From Ischnura elegans (taxonomy: Eukaryota > Arthropoda > Insecta > Odonata > Coenagrionidae): a DNA stretch of 64,000 nt. Below are positions 38,401 to 46,711 of this stretch, in pieces. How positions within the stretch are numbered: position 1 is the stretch's first letter; each line of letters starts with the position of its first letter. Location: the NCBI RefSeq assembly GCF_921293095.1, contig NC_060253.1:77847992-77911991 (forward strand). The letters run 5' to 3'. The translations under genes were made by a program, and so were the position numbers. The notes below the pieces were generated by a model. It made no database searches, was not told the origin of the DNA, and saw only the letters and a program-made list of their open reading frames with translations.

Positions 38401-40163
38401 ATAGACTCATTAGACAAAGTTCCCCTTCCTCGCTTTCTCTTGCTAGAAGTATTCCCAAAGGGGTTGGGGTGCTAACTACTTTCGAGGCAGTCGCTTGCTT
38501 TTTTCCCTGAACTATGCCAACCTTCAGATGGACCCGTTTTTATTCCCCAACAATTTAAGCTTGCTTGGCAATCGCTTTCTTGGAACATGGGCAACCTGGG
38601 TAGTCGGTCAAAGACAAGCATCTACATCTCGCGGATCGGTGTGGATATGAGCATGGGCAATAGATGAATGCAAGTTGGAGACACATGGATTTATGACCCT
38701 CTGCAGGTTTATGCTGCTTTGGGAAATGATACACAGATAATCCAACGTATGAGGGGGGACCCAAAAATAATCGGAAGGAAATCACTCGTAGCATTGCTCT
38801 TATATTTTGGGCTTCTCCCGATACATGGGTGTTATTTCATCATTTCTGAGTCAGTATGCGAAACGGAATGGATATAGACTTTTGGAGAAAGCCATTGTTA
38901 CAATTTACATTCAAAGACTTTTTTGACCTCTTCGATTTTTGAAATGGCTGATATTTGAGAACAGCGTGCAGTGTTGAAATTTTGCTCTCTGTTCAGTAAA
39001 ATTGAGTCGGACATTGTTATTATGTTGTCTATAGGTTATATAGAACTCACTTATAAAATAACTCAAATGAATGAGTGGTATTCGCGATTCAAATGTCGCA
39101 ACATCTCGATCGAAGACATTCAACGCCCAGACTGGCCTTCCAGGTCCAGAACTGTGAAAGAAAACTCTTACCCATGTGTACGAGGATAAAAAATCATACG
39201 ATTGACGGACTTGCGGAACAATCTGGTCATTCAAATAGAGTTCATTACCACTAATTTTAGCTGAAGATTTGCTATTGAGTCGAATCGGGGCAAAATTCAC
39301 CCCGCTCGTTGCCTCCTGATCAAAAGTGGCACGTGTTGCCCATTGCCACGACTAGAGTTTTTGGTAAAAAATTGCATAATACCACTTCCTCACCCACCCA
39401 ACTCACCAGATCTCTCACCTTTAGAGTTCCTTTTGTTAAACTAGATGAAAATGGTGATGAAAGGGAAATGTTTTGGTCATACTATGGAGGTAAAATAAAA
39501 TCTAAGGCGGCACTGCAAGGCATCGGAAATGACAAGTACCAAAGGTGTTTCACGCACTGGAAAAACATTTAACCAATGTGTCAGTGTAAATGGAGAGTTC
39601 TTCGAAGGTGACTAACATTTGTAAGACAAAAAATTAAATTTTGAATTTTTTTTAAATTGTGACTGGTTGTTTTTGGGTCCCCCCTCGTACAGTAAATCGA
39701 ACCTCAGATAATTAAGGTTCCACTGTAATTTGTATGCTGTGTTAATGTTATTTGAATTTTTTTTTTAATTTCACTGTAACTCAAAATTTTTTTTTTCTCT
39801 TTTCAGGATGACTTCCTTCTGCGGCACTACGATAAGGGTCCATGCAAGAATAAGCTCGGCCACTCCCGTGCTTCTGTTATTTGGCACCGGGCGCAGGTCA
39901 TTGGAATATTTGCCGGGTTTGGAATTCTTTTGTTGGTTGCATCGCCTCTTCTGCTCCTGGCGGCTCCGTGCATATTGTGTTGCAAGTGTCGCGTGTGCAG
40001 TGGGGGTGGTGGTGGGGTGAATGGTGAGAAACTAGAGGAGGAGGAGGAAGAAGAGGGTGGAGGGGAGAGCATCGGGATCGTTGCGGGTAAGGTTGCCGCG
40101 AGGAGCATCAAAGCAAATGCCACAGTCAGTGACACAACGGAAATGCCTCGGGAGAGTAGCTGA
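22261..40163 (+). CDS. RNF144: RNF144-family RBR E3 ubiquitin ligase (spliced, 4 coding exons)
   Basis: Coding exons 22261-23442, 32317-32479, 34713-35158 and 39807-40163 join in frame to 715 residues. All three introns are GT-AG. RBR ligases take ubiquitin from an E2 onto a RING2 cysteine and then pass it to substrate; RNF144 members are membrane-anchored. RING1 uses C368, C371, C387, C389, C392, C395, C413 and C418. The IBR uses C459, C464, C506, C509, C514, C517, H522 and C527. RING2 uses C563, C566, C581, C584, C589, C592, H604 and C610, with catalytic C576 in the motif [10 protein letters not shown] hydrophobic segment follows at about 629-654, then a Cys-rich stretch (C652-C661) that could be palmitoylated, and a Gly/Glu-rich tail. 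Human RNF144A is under 300 residues; the extra length is the 367-residue N-terminal region. An in-frame TGA at 22255 supports the ATG at 22261 as start. Introns carry many transposons. Confidence 0.95.
23443..25146 (+). other. RNF144 intron 1, 5' part
   Basis: Intronic sequence. A 130-codon - strand frame at 23740-24132 and smaller frames have no recognisable domain. The portion from about 24640 may be the eroded 5' region of the LINE that follows, but I cannot show it. Confidence 0.4.
25147..28190 (+). mobile_element. Eroded RTE-type LINE (endonuclease plus reverse transcriptase), pseudogene
   Basis: Translations in shifting frames follow the order of an RTE/CFDP2-type non-LTR retrotransposon. 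The endonuclease start resembles TWNMRSLYL (about 25158). [11 protein letters not shown] lies near 25628, a KFKKLDR-like linker at about 26240, and [14 protein letters not shown] (RT) near 26775. IIPIPKEKR lies near 26910, AKRAFL near 27680 and [13 protein letters not shown] near 27955. The 3' end runs into GATGATGATG. Many stops and frameshifts make it dead. It lies inside RNF144 intron 1 on the same strand as the gene and is interrupted by a foldback element at 25762. Confidence 0.85.
25762..26066. mobile_element. Foldback/MITE nested inside the RTE LINE
   Basis: About 40-bp terminal inverted repeats: the left end CAACAATTAAAAAAGAACAA pairs with TTGTTCTTTTTTAATTGTTG at the right. The inner arms ATTTATCAACC and GGTGGATAAAT also pair. 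It splits the LINE between the endonuclease and the linker, so it inserted later. The centre is C-rich. No clear target duplication was found. Confidence 0.75.
28191..29620 (+). other. RNF144 intron 1, middle part
   Basis: Intronic AT-rich sequence with only short chance frames. A weak B-box-like GGTCTAATCCC on the - strand near 28630 might mark a SINE remnant, but this is too weak to call. Confidence 0.4.
30173..30212. repeat. Short hairpin, 17-bp arms
   Basis: TTGGTAAAACCATTGTC and GACAATGGGTTTACCAA pair with one mismatch around a 6-base loop (TTTAGG). It lies in RNF144 intron 1. Confidence 0.6.
30620..31109. mobile_element. Foldback transposon with about 115-bp arms
   Basis: The left end CACTTACAAGGGACACCTC pairs with GAGGTGTCTCTTTTAAGTG at the right, and pairing continues through TTTTCATGCAAAA / TTTTGCATGAAAA to about 115 bp per arm. 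A perfect 19-bp inner palindrome (30749-30767 with 30776-30794) lies in the middle. There is no coding capacity. The same terminal sequence begins again at 63978, so this is a repeat family. Confidence 0.8.
31493..32316 (+). other. RNF144 intron 1, 3' end
   Basis: Intronic sequence running to the acceptor TTGTTTTACAG (ends 32316). The 96-codon frame at 31714 has no recognisable content. Confidence 0.4.
32317..32479 (+). CDS. RNF144: RNF144 coding exon 2: rest of RING1
   Basis: Encodes residues 395-448 plus the first base of codon 449. It supplies C395 (CMSSY) and the SCPDAQC pair (C413, C418) that completes RING1, then the helical linker to the IBR. The acceptor is TTTTACAG; the donor is AAGG followed by GTAAGA at 32480, phase 1. 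Confidence 0.95.
32480..33143 (+). other. RNF144 intron 2, 5' part
   Basis: AT-rich intron sequence. Its one distinct structure is the perfect hairpin at 32612-32659, listed separately. Confidence 0.5.
32612..32659 (+). repeat. Perfect 21-bp hairpin in intron 2
   Basis: A 21-base arm (32612-32632, starting ACCAATTTC and ending TTGCTAA) is perfectly complementary to 32639-32659 around the 6-base loop GATAAG. It lies about 130 bp after the donor of exon 2. It is shorter and more perfect than a typical animal pre-miRNA, so the function is unknown. Confidence 0.7.
33144..33403. mobile_element. hAT MITE in RNF144 intron 2
   Basis: A perfect 14-bp terminal inverted repeat (CAGTGGCATAACTA ... TAGTTATGCCACTG) is flanked by a perfect 8-bp target duplication, CTACAGTT, at 33136-33143 and 33404-33411. 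It carries an internal C-run near the left end and a C-run/G-rich pair near the right. It has no transposase. Confidence 0.93.
33412..34013 (+). other. RNF144 intron 2, middle part
   Basis: AT-rich intron sequence. Nothing else recognised. Confidence 0.45.
34014..34626. mobile_element. pogo/Tigger-like MITE in RNF144 intron 2
   Basis: The ends CAGTAGATTCCGGTTAATTG and CCATTAAACGGAATCTACTG form terminal inverted repeats. TA dinucleotides flank both sides (34012-34013, 34627-34628), as expected for Tc1/mariner/pogo insertions. A 22-bp subterminal motif (CCCCAATTAAGCGGCTG core) occurs perfectly at 34059-34080 and 34570-34591, with degenerate copies at about 34488-34530. The interior is AT-rich with no transposase. 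It ends 86 bp before coding exon 3. Confidence 0.88.
34713..35158 (+). CDS. RNF144: RNF144 coding exon 3: IBR and RING2 with catalytic Cys
   Basis: Encodes residues 449-597. The IBR follows C-x4-C (459, 464), then a long 41-residue spacing, then C-x2-C-x4-C-x2-C-x4-H-x4-C (506-527). RING2 starts CCPMC (562-566), with catalytic C576 and ligands C581, C584, C589 and C592. The acceptor is TTTTTATTTTCAG; the donor is GAT followed by GTAAGT at 35159. Entry phase 1, exit phase 0. The 281-codon open frame that starts at 34382 runs through the pogo MITE and is not the real exon start. Confidence 0.96.
35174..35517. mobile_element. Foldback element with possible 14-bp target duplication
   Basis: Arms of about 80 bp: AATGATTAAGTAATTCCTG (from 35230) pairs with AGGAATTATTTAATCATT (to 35508), continuing through GCAAAAAAGTT and ACCGAA. 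TCATTGACCATTAT occurs on both sides (35174-35187 and 35504-35517), which could be a target duplication. The left copy begins only 15 bp after the exon 3 donor. Confidence 0.7.
36168..36309. mobile_element. Small foldback element, about 60-bp arms
   Basis: AAGAAATAAAACTTTG pairs with CAAAGTTTTATTTCTT, and TTAATTATGGGCAC with GTGCCCATAATTTAA. The centre has CCCGGGTTTCGTAAC against GTTACGTAACCC. Compact, non-coding, in RNF144 intron 3. Confidence 0.8.
36310..38747 (+). other. RNF144 intron 3, middle part
   Basis: Intronic sequence. Small frames on both strands (for example 36740-37060) have no recognisable domain and no splice support. Confidence 0.4.
38750..39687 (+). mobile_element. Degenerate mariner transposon in RNF144 intron 3
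   Basis: The ends TGAGGGGGGACCCAAAAATA and TTTTTGGGTCCCCCCTCG form terminal inverted repeats. TA lies on both sides (38748-38749, 39688-39689). Between them are fragments of a mariner transposase: WYSRFKCRN near 39077, [14 protein letters not shown] near 39390, [21 protein letters not shown] near 39500 and NGEFFEGD near 39590. Stops and frameshifts separate them. The last catalytic Asp (normally in the PxDF motif after SPDLAP) appears as Glu, and I see no HDNA motif. It is inactive. Confidence 0.88.
39060..39620 (+). pseudogene. mariner transposase pseudogene
   Basis: This would have been the DNA-cutting enzyme of the surrounding mariner. At least three reading-frame breaks are needed to link the recognisable fragments (the SRFKCRN helix-turn-helix region, the SPDLSP catalytic motif, the QRCFTHW and EFFEGD C-terminal motifs). 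The region between about 39190 and 39370 is heavily eroded, and the first part of the protein is not recognisable. Confidence 0.75.
39690..39728 (-). repeat. Possible solo end of another pogo-like element
   Basis: Read on the - strand, CAGTGGAACCTTAATTATCT matches the style of Tigger/pogo terminal repeats and is followed by TA. The partner end is not clear; GATAATCC just left of the mariner could be its remnant, in which case the mariner landed inside it. Confidence 0.3.
39807..40163 (+). CDS. RNF144: RNF144 coding exon 4: end of RING2, membrane segment and tail
   Basis: Encodes residues 598-715 and the TGA at 40161-40163. It begins [13 protein letters not shown], which supplies the last RING2 ligands H604 and C610. 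The strongly conserved [16 protein letters not shown] precedes the hydrophobic membrane segment (about 629-654). A Cys-rich juxtamembrane stretch, a Gly run and a Glu-rich block (about 672-680) follow. The tail ends in low-complexity sequence. The acceptor is CTCTTTTCAG (ends 39806). A - strand frame of similar length is a shadow. Confidence 0.95.
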   Translation, partial: DDFLLRHYDKGPCKNKLGHSRASVIWHRAQVIGIFAGFGILLLVASPLLLLAAPCILCCKCRVCSGGGGGVNGEKLEEEEEEEGGGESIGIVAGKVAARSIKANATVSDTTEMPRESS

Positions 40164-40393
40164 TAAGTGTATGCTTCACGCAGAAATTCCCCTGATTAAA
40201 AGCATACGTAAAATATCCATGTTGTGAGTTCTGGAAGAGATACACCTCCAACTAGTCCTTTTATTGTTATTTTTAATGAAGTTTCACCTGGAGCCCTATG
40301 ATTATTTGTGGATAGATAATTAAAGGCAGCAATGGTACTTCTGATGAACATGATATTTCTGCTCAAGATGGTATTTTTTCTTAATTTCCTCTC

Positions 40394-40399
40394 AATAAA
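40394..40399 (+). terminator. Poly(A) signal AATAAA, proximal
   Basis: AATAAA lies 231 bases after the stop codon and is followed by T-rich sequence (TTGATTTCTCC, TTGTTTT) suitable as a downstream element. Confidence 0.5.
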
Positions 40400-40708
40400 T
40401 TTTGATATTGATTCTTTGATTTCTCCTCTCCTTATATTCTTGTTTTATAAGATCTGGCTGTAATTGTTAGAGAAACTGTGGAAAATTCTAGTAAGAAATT
40501 TCATGGTAGGTCTGTGATGGTATCTTATTCAGAGTGTTTAATGTACTTATGAATAGTGAAAATAAGGCATTCAATGAATGTCATTGAAGCATTTATGATA
40601 AATCAAGTGCAGATTGTGGTTAAATTATTTTTTTTAGTTTCTTGCAATGGAGTGAATTTCATTAAGAACTAATTTTCAAACTAAAACCAAGTAGCCCTTT
40701 GGAAGAAA

Positions 40709-40714
40709 AATAAA
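40709..40714 (+). terminator. Poly(A) signal AATAAA, middle
   Basis: AATAAA about 546 bases after the stop. The T-rich downstream sequence is weaker than at the proximal site. Confidence 0.3.
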
Positions 40715-41759
40715 GTTAATTCATTTTGGAAGCCTAGAATTTTCTTGGTGCTTGGAAGTATCATGTTTGAGAAGAAAAACGTAGTTGATCAATTTTTTCT
40801 CAGGTTCATTTTTTAAGATGTATCTCAATTTTCTATTTGCTCCTCATTATGGGATCGCTAGAAAAGTCACTTTTTGTTGACCACAAAGCATTTATCATTA
40901 TTGTTATACATATATCACTTATTCATCATTACCTTGGGATTGTTTATTTTGACCCGATCCATTCAGATTGTTTGAAGTCACATTATATTTCGATGCTATG
41001 TTACTCAGGTGATATATTGAGGTGAATTTCTTGCACCAAAATATCTCATTTTTAAGTTATTCCATTCCTGAAATAGTCTTGGTTTAAAGTTGACTCAAGT
41101 CAGAAAAATTCAAACCTGGCTTAGCATTATATTTGTTTCTTTCGTGTGCTCAAATATCTTTGCTAATCTTGGAAAAATCTCATTCTGTGGCATTAATTAA
41201 AATTGTAAATATCTGCAAAAATAGGAAATGTTGTAGTACTTTTTGGAGTACAATAATTAAGGAAAATTTAAAATACAAGAGGCATAAAGCTAACCATTTA
41301 ATCCAGCTTAGCATCTAATTTGATTTTGAATAACTTAAGGCTTTTGTTTGTAAGAATTAACCACAAATCAATGCCGTAAAGCATTGAAGGCTTTTTTCTT
41401 TAATTTGTGAAGTTATTTCTCTTCCTGATTCTTATTGAATCGTTGGCCTAAGTACCTATTTTGTATGATGGTTTTCATACCTAATCTACAAAAATGTTTT
41501 TTTTTTTTGTATATACTTAGGAATTTGATTTTTCTTATTTTTCAAGTGTTTTTTTTTGTGATAGAAGAAAATCCTTGTGTTTATTTATCATCAATGTGTC
41601 TTGATTTGTTTGATCTTTCAATAAGTCAAAAATTTACCCTCTATAATCAGAAAATTTATAGAAATGCAAAATTTTGTATCCTCTAAGCTGCAATATTATT
41701 GTTAATAATTTGATGTATATAGACATAGTTGTCGCCGGAAACTTGTATATAGTTCCAGA

Positions 41760-41765
41760 AATAAA
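41760..41765 (+). terminator. Poly(A) signal AATAAA, distal
   Basis: AATAAA preceded by TTGTATATAG, close to a Pumilio-type UGUAUAUA site, and followed by a T-run (TATTTTTTC). It is a good candidate for the long 3' end. Confidence 0.45.
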
Positions 41766-41790
41766 ACAATTGAATATTTGCTTAAAAATA

Positions 41791-42904
41791 TTTTTTCATT
41801 AATCACCTATTAATTTAGTACACTTGGTTATGTGGGAAGCAATGCAGTAGGGCATCAACTATATGAGAGTATCTGTCATTAGGTACATTAGTAAACCAGA
41901 AGCATTCGAGCCAAAATAAATTTTTGCTCCTCATGTGGTTGTGAAATAATGAAACATAGGCTACCTGTGATCTTTTCTTGGGTTGTGAGCTACCATCTGG
42001 GACATTTTCCCCACCTCTTCCTCCATTTGGATGAATCACTAATTCATAGTCCTGCGGTATATAGTGAAGTCAACTTTTTGTCTAGAGATATCATGGAACA
42101 GCATATTACGAGGTATGTGAGAAAAGTAATCTGACTGGAAATACTGTGGGTGAACTGGTAATGTTGTGTCTACCGGCCACTGATAGACCGATTTTTTTCA
42201 TCTCTTCCACTTCCTCAATGCAAGTTTCAACTCCATACAGCAAAAACACATTATTTTTGACAGCGCCATCAGTGAAGTTGAGTTTACATCATTTAAAATA
42301 ATGAGTTTAAACTAAAAAAGATCTTTATTTTCATTCAGAATCATTCTGGCCGCCTCTCCTTCCTTCATGTACTTCCCTTTCCAATAGGGTGGTTTCCTAT
42401 TATTTTTTTATTGCGTAAATCGAAAGATTATTACTCCTGGAGTACGTATTTCACTCTTTTAGATTTTTAAATGACGATATCTATTTTTCGCGATTAAATG
42501 AAAAGTGAAAAATTTCAAGCGCGCAAAAATGCGACGCGTAAGTATGAATGCCGGGAAATCTCTCCGTGTGACGTATTTCTGGTTCCCGCTTCTGCCCTGT
42601 GAGGTGACCTTGAGGCAAGGCTTAGCGCTGATACGATGGAGGCTGCTAGCGGGTAGCTGAGTACCCTGCTGGCTGGTAGCGCTTGGCTTAAATAAGGATT
42701 ATTAATACCTTATCAAGTGAAGAAAACTTTCCGACCTTAGCCAGTTTTAATAAGTGATTATTAAGACATGTTTCCCTGAACTCTGCGCCTCATGCATGCA
42801 TTGGTAACCTCAGACGACGTATAACTCCTATCTTCTCGTATAGAAACTAGGTCCCTGTGACGTCACGTGGAGTGGCATCGCATGGGCGCCAATCTGGCCC
42901 TTTT
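41791..42904. other. Intergenic stretch downstream of RNF144
   Basis: AT-rich, then a CpG-richer patch at about 42500-42680. No exon or element boundary that I can support. Confidence 0.4.
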
Positions 42905-43041
42905 CAAATGAGGGTAAAAATGGACCATTGCCATTCGTCTAAACCGGTATTTCTAAAACGAAATAATTTGTATATTATGAATACAGTAATGGTGGGTAAC
43001 GAATCGCAATCAATGCCTTTTGTTTTCTTTGATGAAGGAAA
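42905..43041 (+). repeat. Dispersed repeat, copy B
   Basis: Second copy of the repeat at 12591-12727, same orientation, about 80% identical. Confidence 0.65.
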
Positions 43042-43500
43042 CTACCCTATTCACAGTAAGACCTACCAACTTTCATTTATCTAAAAATCCTATTCTTTTC
43101 CTTTCTCTCCCTCGTTTAACTAACATTCTACTGTCTAATACTGTTTTCAACATCCCCTCCCCACTATATACTCCCTCCACCCATACCATCTGTCTCCTCT
43201 GTATCTCATCTAAAAGCGGTCTCTCCTCAACCACCATGTCCAGCACTTCGTCTTTCCTCCTCCTCTCCGTCCACTTCACCGTCTCCATTCATCGCCACAC
43301 CCTCATCAATATAGATCACATGGTTTATGTAATTCAATTCCGGAAGTGTAGCCAATTTAAAAGGATTGTCCTCCCCTCTTTTTACTTTTTTGTATAAGTG
43401 ACATTTTTTTCAAATGTGTCTTCGAAATGAAGAAAAAGGCATTAAAATCTATTGGAGAAATTCAAGGTGTCAAAACAGTAATGGGTTCTTTTCTACTATA
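43042..43500. other. Pyrimidine-rich stretch, no gene recognised
   Basis: Rich in C and T on the + strand (CTCC/TCTCC runs), which opens a 125-codon + frame and a 71-codon - frame. Neither has recognisable content. Confidence 0.4.
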
Positions 43501-43508
43501 AATGCAAA

Positions 43509-43861
43509 CAGTGGCGCTGACTCCATGGGGCCTGAGGGGGCCCGAGCCCCCTCAAAGATTCGTTTGGGGGGGCGGAGCCCCCTCAATATTTCAAGAAAAT
43601 AATTAAGCTATATTATGCTTTGTGAAATCACAAAAATATATTGGTAATTTTTATTTCCCATGTTTGACGATAGTTACCTTTTAAAATAAATTCAACAATG
43701 TGTCAAAACAAATAATTACAAGGTGAAGCAGGTTGACTGAATCAGGTGGTGTGAATCATGATAGTGTTTCGGTGCTGCGACACACTTTGAATTTAACCTC
43801 TTCCCGGGGCGAGACCTCGGATATGGGCCCCCCCAATATTTTTTATAAGTCGGCGCCCCTG
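43509..43861. mobile_element. hAT MITE, subfamily 1
   Basis: The ends CAGTGGCGCTGACT and AAGTCGGCGCCCCTG pair imperfectly. A perfect 8-bp target duplication, AATGCAAA, lies at 43501-43508 and 43862-43869. Just inside the left end, GAGGGGGC and GCCCCCTC form a short stem. No transposase. The related element at 52118 is in the reverse orientation. Confidence 0.93.
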
Positions 43862-43869
43862 AATGCAAA

Positions 43870-46130
43870 GGGAATGGAATACTTATTGGTGCAATCAGGA
43901 ACTGAAAGGGATATGTTCCCCATTGCGATACATCATCTCAAATATTGAAGTTGGCATAATTATTTAGCCATGGCTAATCTTTTGGGTCATTTTTTTCATA
44001 TTACCTTTCTGATATGAAATTTAAAAAGGCCATTCCCTCTGTGAATATAAGCCTAATAAAATGCTGATGTGTACCAATAAGCTTCGCCACACTTGTGAGT
44101 TAAATTGTACAGTTGGGGGACCTTTGTCTATTGCCAAGACAAGTAGACATGTCTTGATTCATTGTGCTAACCCCAGATTTACCTTCACTGTGGTGGAGAT
44201 ATGAATGGTCACCCATCCAACCTGCAGCTTCATCATCATATATGTATGAAGCTTTGAGATTGCAGAAAGCAAAAGCAGTTCTGCCGTGAAAACGACCAAA
44301 ATTTATGGTACCACAATTTATGTCACTGCAGAGAGAAATACGTACAAATCAACTATAGATTTAGAGGTGGGTCTAGGATTCTCTTGAGTAATGTTTGTGA
44401 GATAAAATTTTTTGCTATGGACCATAACAAAGGAAATAAGGCTTTGCTAAAAAAATCTTTCAAAATGCTTATGAAAATATAACCCCGTTGAAGTTGAATG
44501 AACTTGTGCAAGTGCTTTCATATGGAATAGTACCAGTGGGGCTGTTCAAATATTAAGCAGCTGCTTAGGTGGGAGAGTTTTAGAAAATAATCAGGTTCAG
44601 TCAAATTGTAATAATGGATCTGCCACCGATTTCAAATTTGAGAAATTGCAAAGGAAATTGCATCATGAAAGTTTCATTTTAAACAAAGCATGAATAACAT
44701 AATTTTGCATTCAGCTGCCTTCAAATACCTAGCCAGAGCCTACTTCATGCCACTCCATTTCACCCATTGGTAAGTACATATAGGAATTCCCTAATTTTCA
44801 AAAAACTGATGGTTGAAATGATTGTGTGAAAGTGTGCAGCACCCTGTGAATATGCCTTGCTTTGTCAGAGGTGTGATCTTCATGCATTTCCTCTTCATTT
44901 TTATGACCTCCTTCTTTTGTAAAATCCAGGCTCATCAGAGCCTCCTGAGGTTCCTTTCCCATTGTCCACTACCTTAGAGGTGATTAACCGTGTGTTATGA
45001 TTTAGATGTAAATTTGGATATGAATACCAAGTGAGTAATTATCTTCACTAATCTTACAAATTTTCATTGCTCTAAATTCACCTGGAAATTCCCATTTTAT
45101 AGATTTAATCACGATTATAAAAAATATGATAATTTGATCCTCATGGAAGCGCTGGCAATTCAAAAATTGGTATGGTCTTCTGATTCTATGCCAGAAATTA
45201 TCATAGGTAAATTTTTCATGAAACCTAATCGATTTTATGATGCATTACGGTGATTGGGACCTTCCAAATGGATCTCCCAAATTTTCTTTGGCTAACGCCT
45301 TGGTGCTATTATAAATTATTTGTGTAATGTTAAAAATCAAGATTTAGGTTACACTTCAACAATAGTCTTGAAAGCTTTTATGCTTCATACATTTTGAACT
45401 GCCCCAAAACAAAATGTCTTCATTCATTATTCACACGGTGCCGTAAGCACAAACATACAAATAAATTCTAAGGTAAGGAAAGAAAGGGGTAGGAACATAT
45501 AATGGCAAAAGGACGAGGAGAACAGTGCTGTGGTAGATGGAAAAAAGCTAAAAATCAGAGGTCAATAATGCGACCTGACATTCATTCAATGCCATCAATA
45601 TATATCTTATACAATATTAATAGTTTCACAATAATCCTGCACTGCCATAGAATAAATAACTGTGCCTATAAAATTTTGTGATTAAAGCCACAGCTTGAGA
45701 GTTGTTTAAGGCTAATTTGGATGGCAGTTGCATTTCAGGCTGGATGATGTGTACTCAAAACAATGCATTTTTCTCAAACAAAGTTTTGGGCATTGGAACC
45801 CCTGCCCTTGGAACTCTGGGTTCATTTACTGGGTAAAGCCTTATTGATTCTTATTTTGGTTCCCCTAAAATCTTTGTGAATGCTTCAAAATTAATTCGAC
45901 TCAAATGAGGCTGTTCAATTCAACAGTTTATTGAAATATTTTGATACTCTTACTTTTGTAAGATTAAAAGTAATTCAATTGCATGAGCAACCCACTTGTT
46001 AAAACATTATTTTCCCAATTGTTGTGACCTAACATGTAAGCTTGTTCTCTGATAAAAATAAACCACCATGGTGGGAAAAGGAAGGGTAGTAGCCTTCATG
46101 GTGGGTAGTTACCCTTGCACAACCCACGCC
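43870..46130. other. AT-rich intergenic stretch, nothing recognised
   Basis: No open frame of note, no inverted terminal repeats and no tRNA-like boxes. Confidence 0.45.
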
Positions 46131-46138
46131 CTACCCAC

Positions 46139-46330
46139 CATAGGCGGATCCAGGGGGGGGGGCACGTGCCCCCCCCAGACCCTCAAAAATATGCAAGATT
46201 TTTAATACGCTCCCATTATCATTGCATTCTTTTTGTATTACGAGGTATCCTTGTGCCCCACCCAGAGCAAAATCCTGGATACGGCCTTGCTTGTGCCCCT
46301 CCCAGAAAAAAAATCCTGGATCCGCCCCTG
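46139..46330. mobile_element. hAT MITE, subfamily 2 (copy 1)
   Basis: The ends CATAGGCGGATCCAGG and CCTGGATCCGCCCCTG form the terminal inverted repeat. A perfect 8-bp target duplication, CTACCCAC, lies at 46131-46138 and 46331-46338. Internal landmarks shared with 49594 and 56389 are a G-run, CACGTG, a C-run, ATATGCAAGATTTTTAAT, CCCATTATCATTGC, ACGAGGTATCCTTGTG and GCCTTGCTTGTGCC. Confidence 0.95.
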
Positions 46331-46448
46331 CTACCCACCATTAAGGGTAGGGGAAGGGTAGAAAAATCCTTCGTCTACCCTTCCTTGGAACTCCTTCCCT
46401 TACCATCCCCCCCTCGCTGCGCCACCGCTCGCGACTTGGATTACGAAA

Positions 46449-46711
46449 AATAACCAAGAATGAAGAAGGATTTGGTTCTTTCCCGGCGAATGCTGTTGAT
46501 GAAATCTTCTCGGGAAATCAGCCGGGTGATGATGGCCATTGCTGCCAACGTTTCGATGGCCTTCTCTGCCATCGTCTTCAGGGCGAAAAATGCCCTAAAC
46601 CCTTTTTCGCCCTGAAGACGATGGCAGAGAAGGCCATCGAAACGTTGGCAGCAATGGCCATCATCACCCGGCTGATTTCCCGAGAAGATTTCATCAACAA
46701 TAACCAAGAAT
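46449..46711. mobile_element. Perfect 96-bp hairpin element with 13-bp target duplication
   Basis: The left arm 46495-46590 and right arm 46603-46698 are exact reverse complements over 96 bp, separated by a 12-base loop. AATAACCAAGAAT occurs directly before (46449-46461) and after (46699-46711) the insert. The right arm abuts the duplication; on the left a 33-base single-copy leader (46462-46494) precedes the arm. The 114-codon - strand frame here is a by-product of the palindrome. Confidence 0.93.

Larger units (their letters stand above)
40164..41790 (+). other. RNF144: RNF144 3' UTR (extent uncertain)
   Basis: AT-rich sequence following the stop with no further coding content. Three AATAAA signals (40394, 40709, 41760) allow short and long 3' UTR forms. 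Confidence 0.55.
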
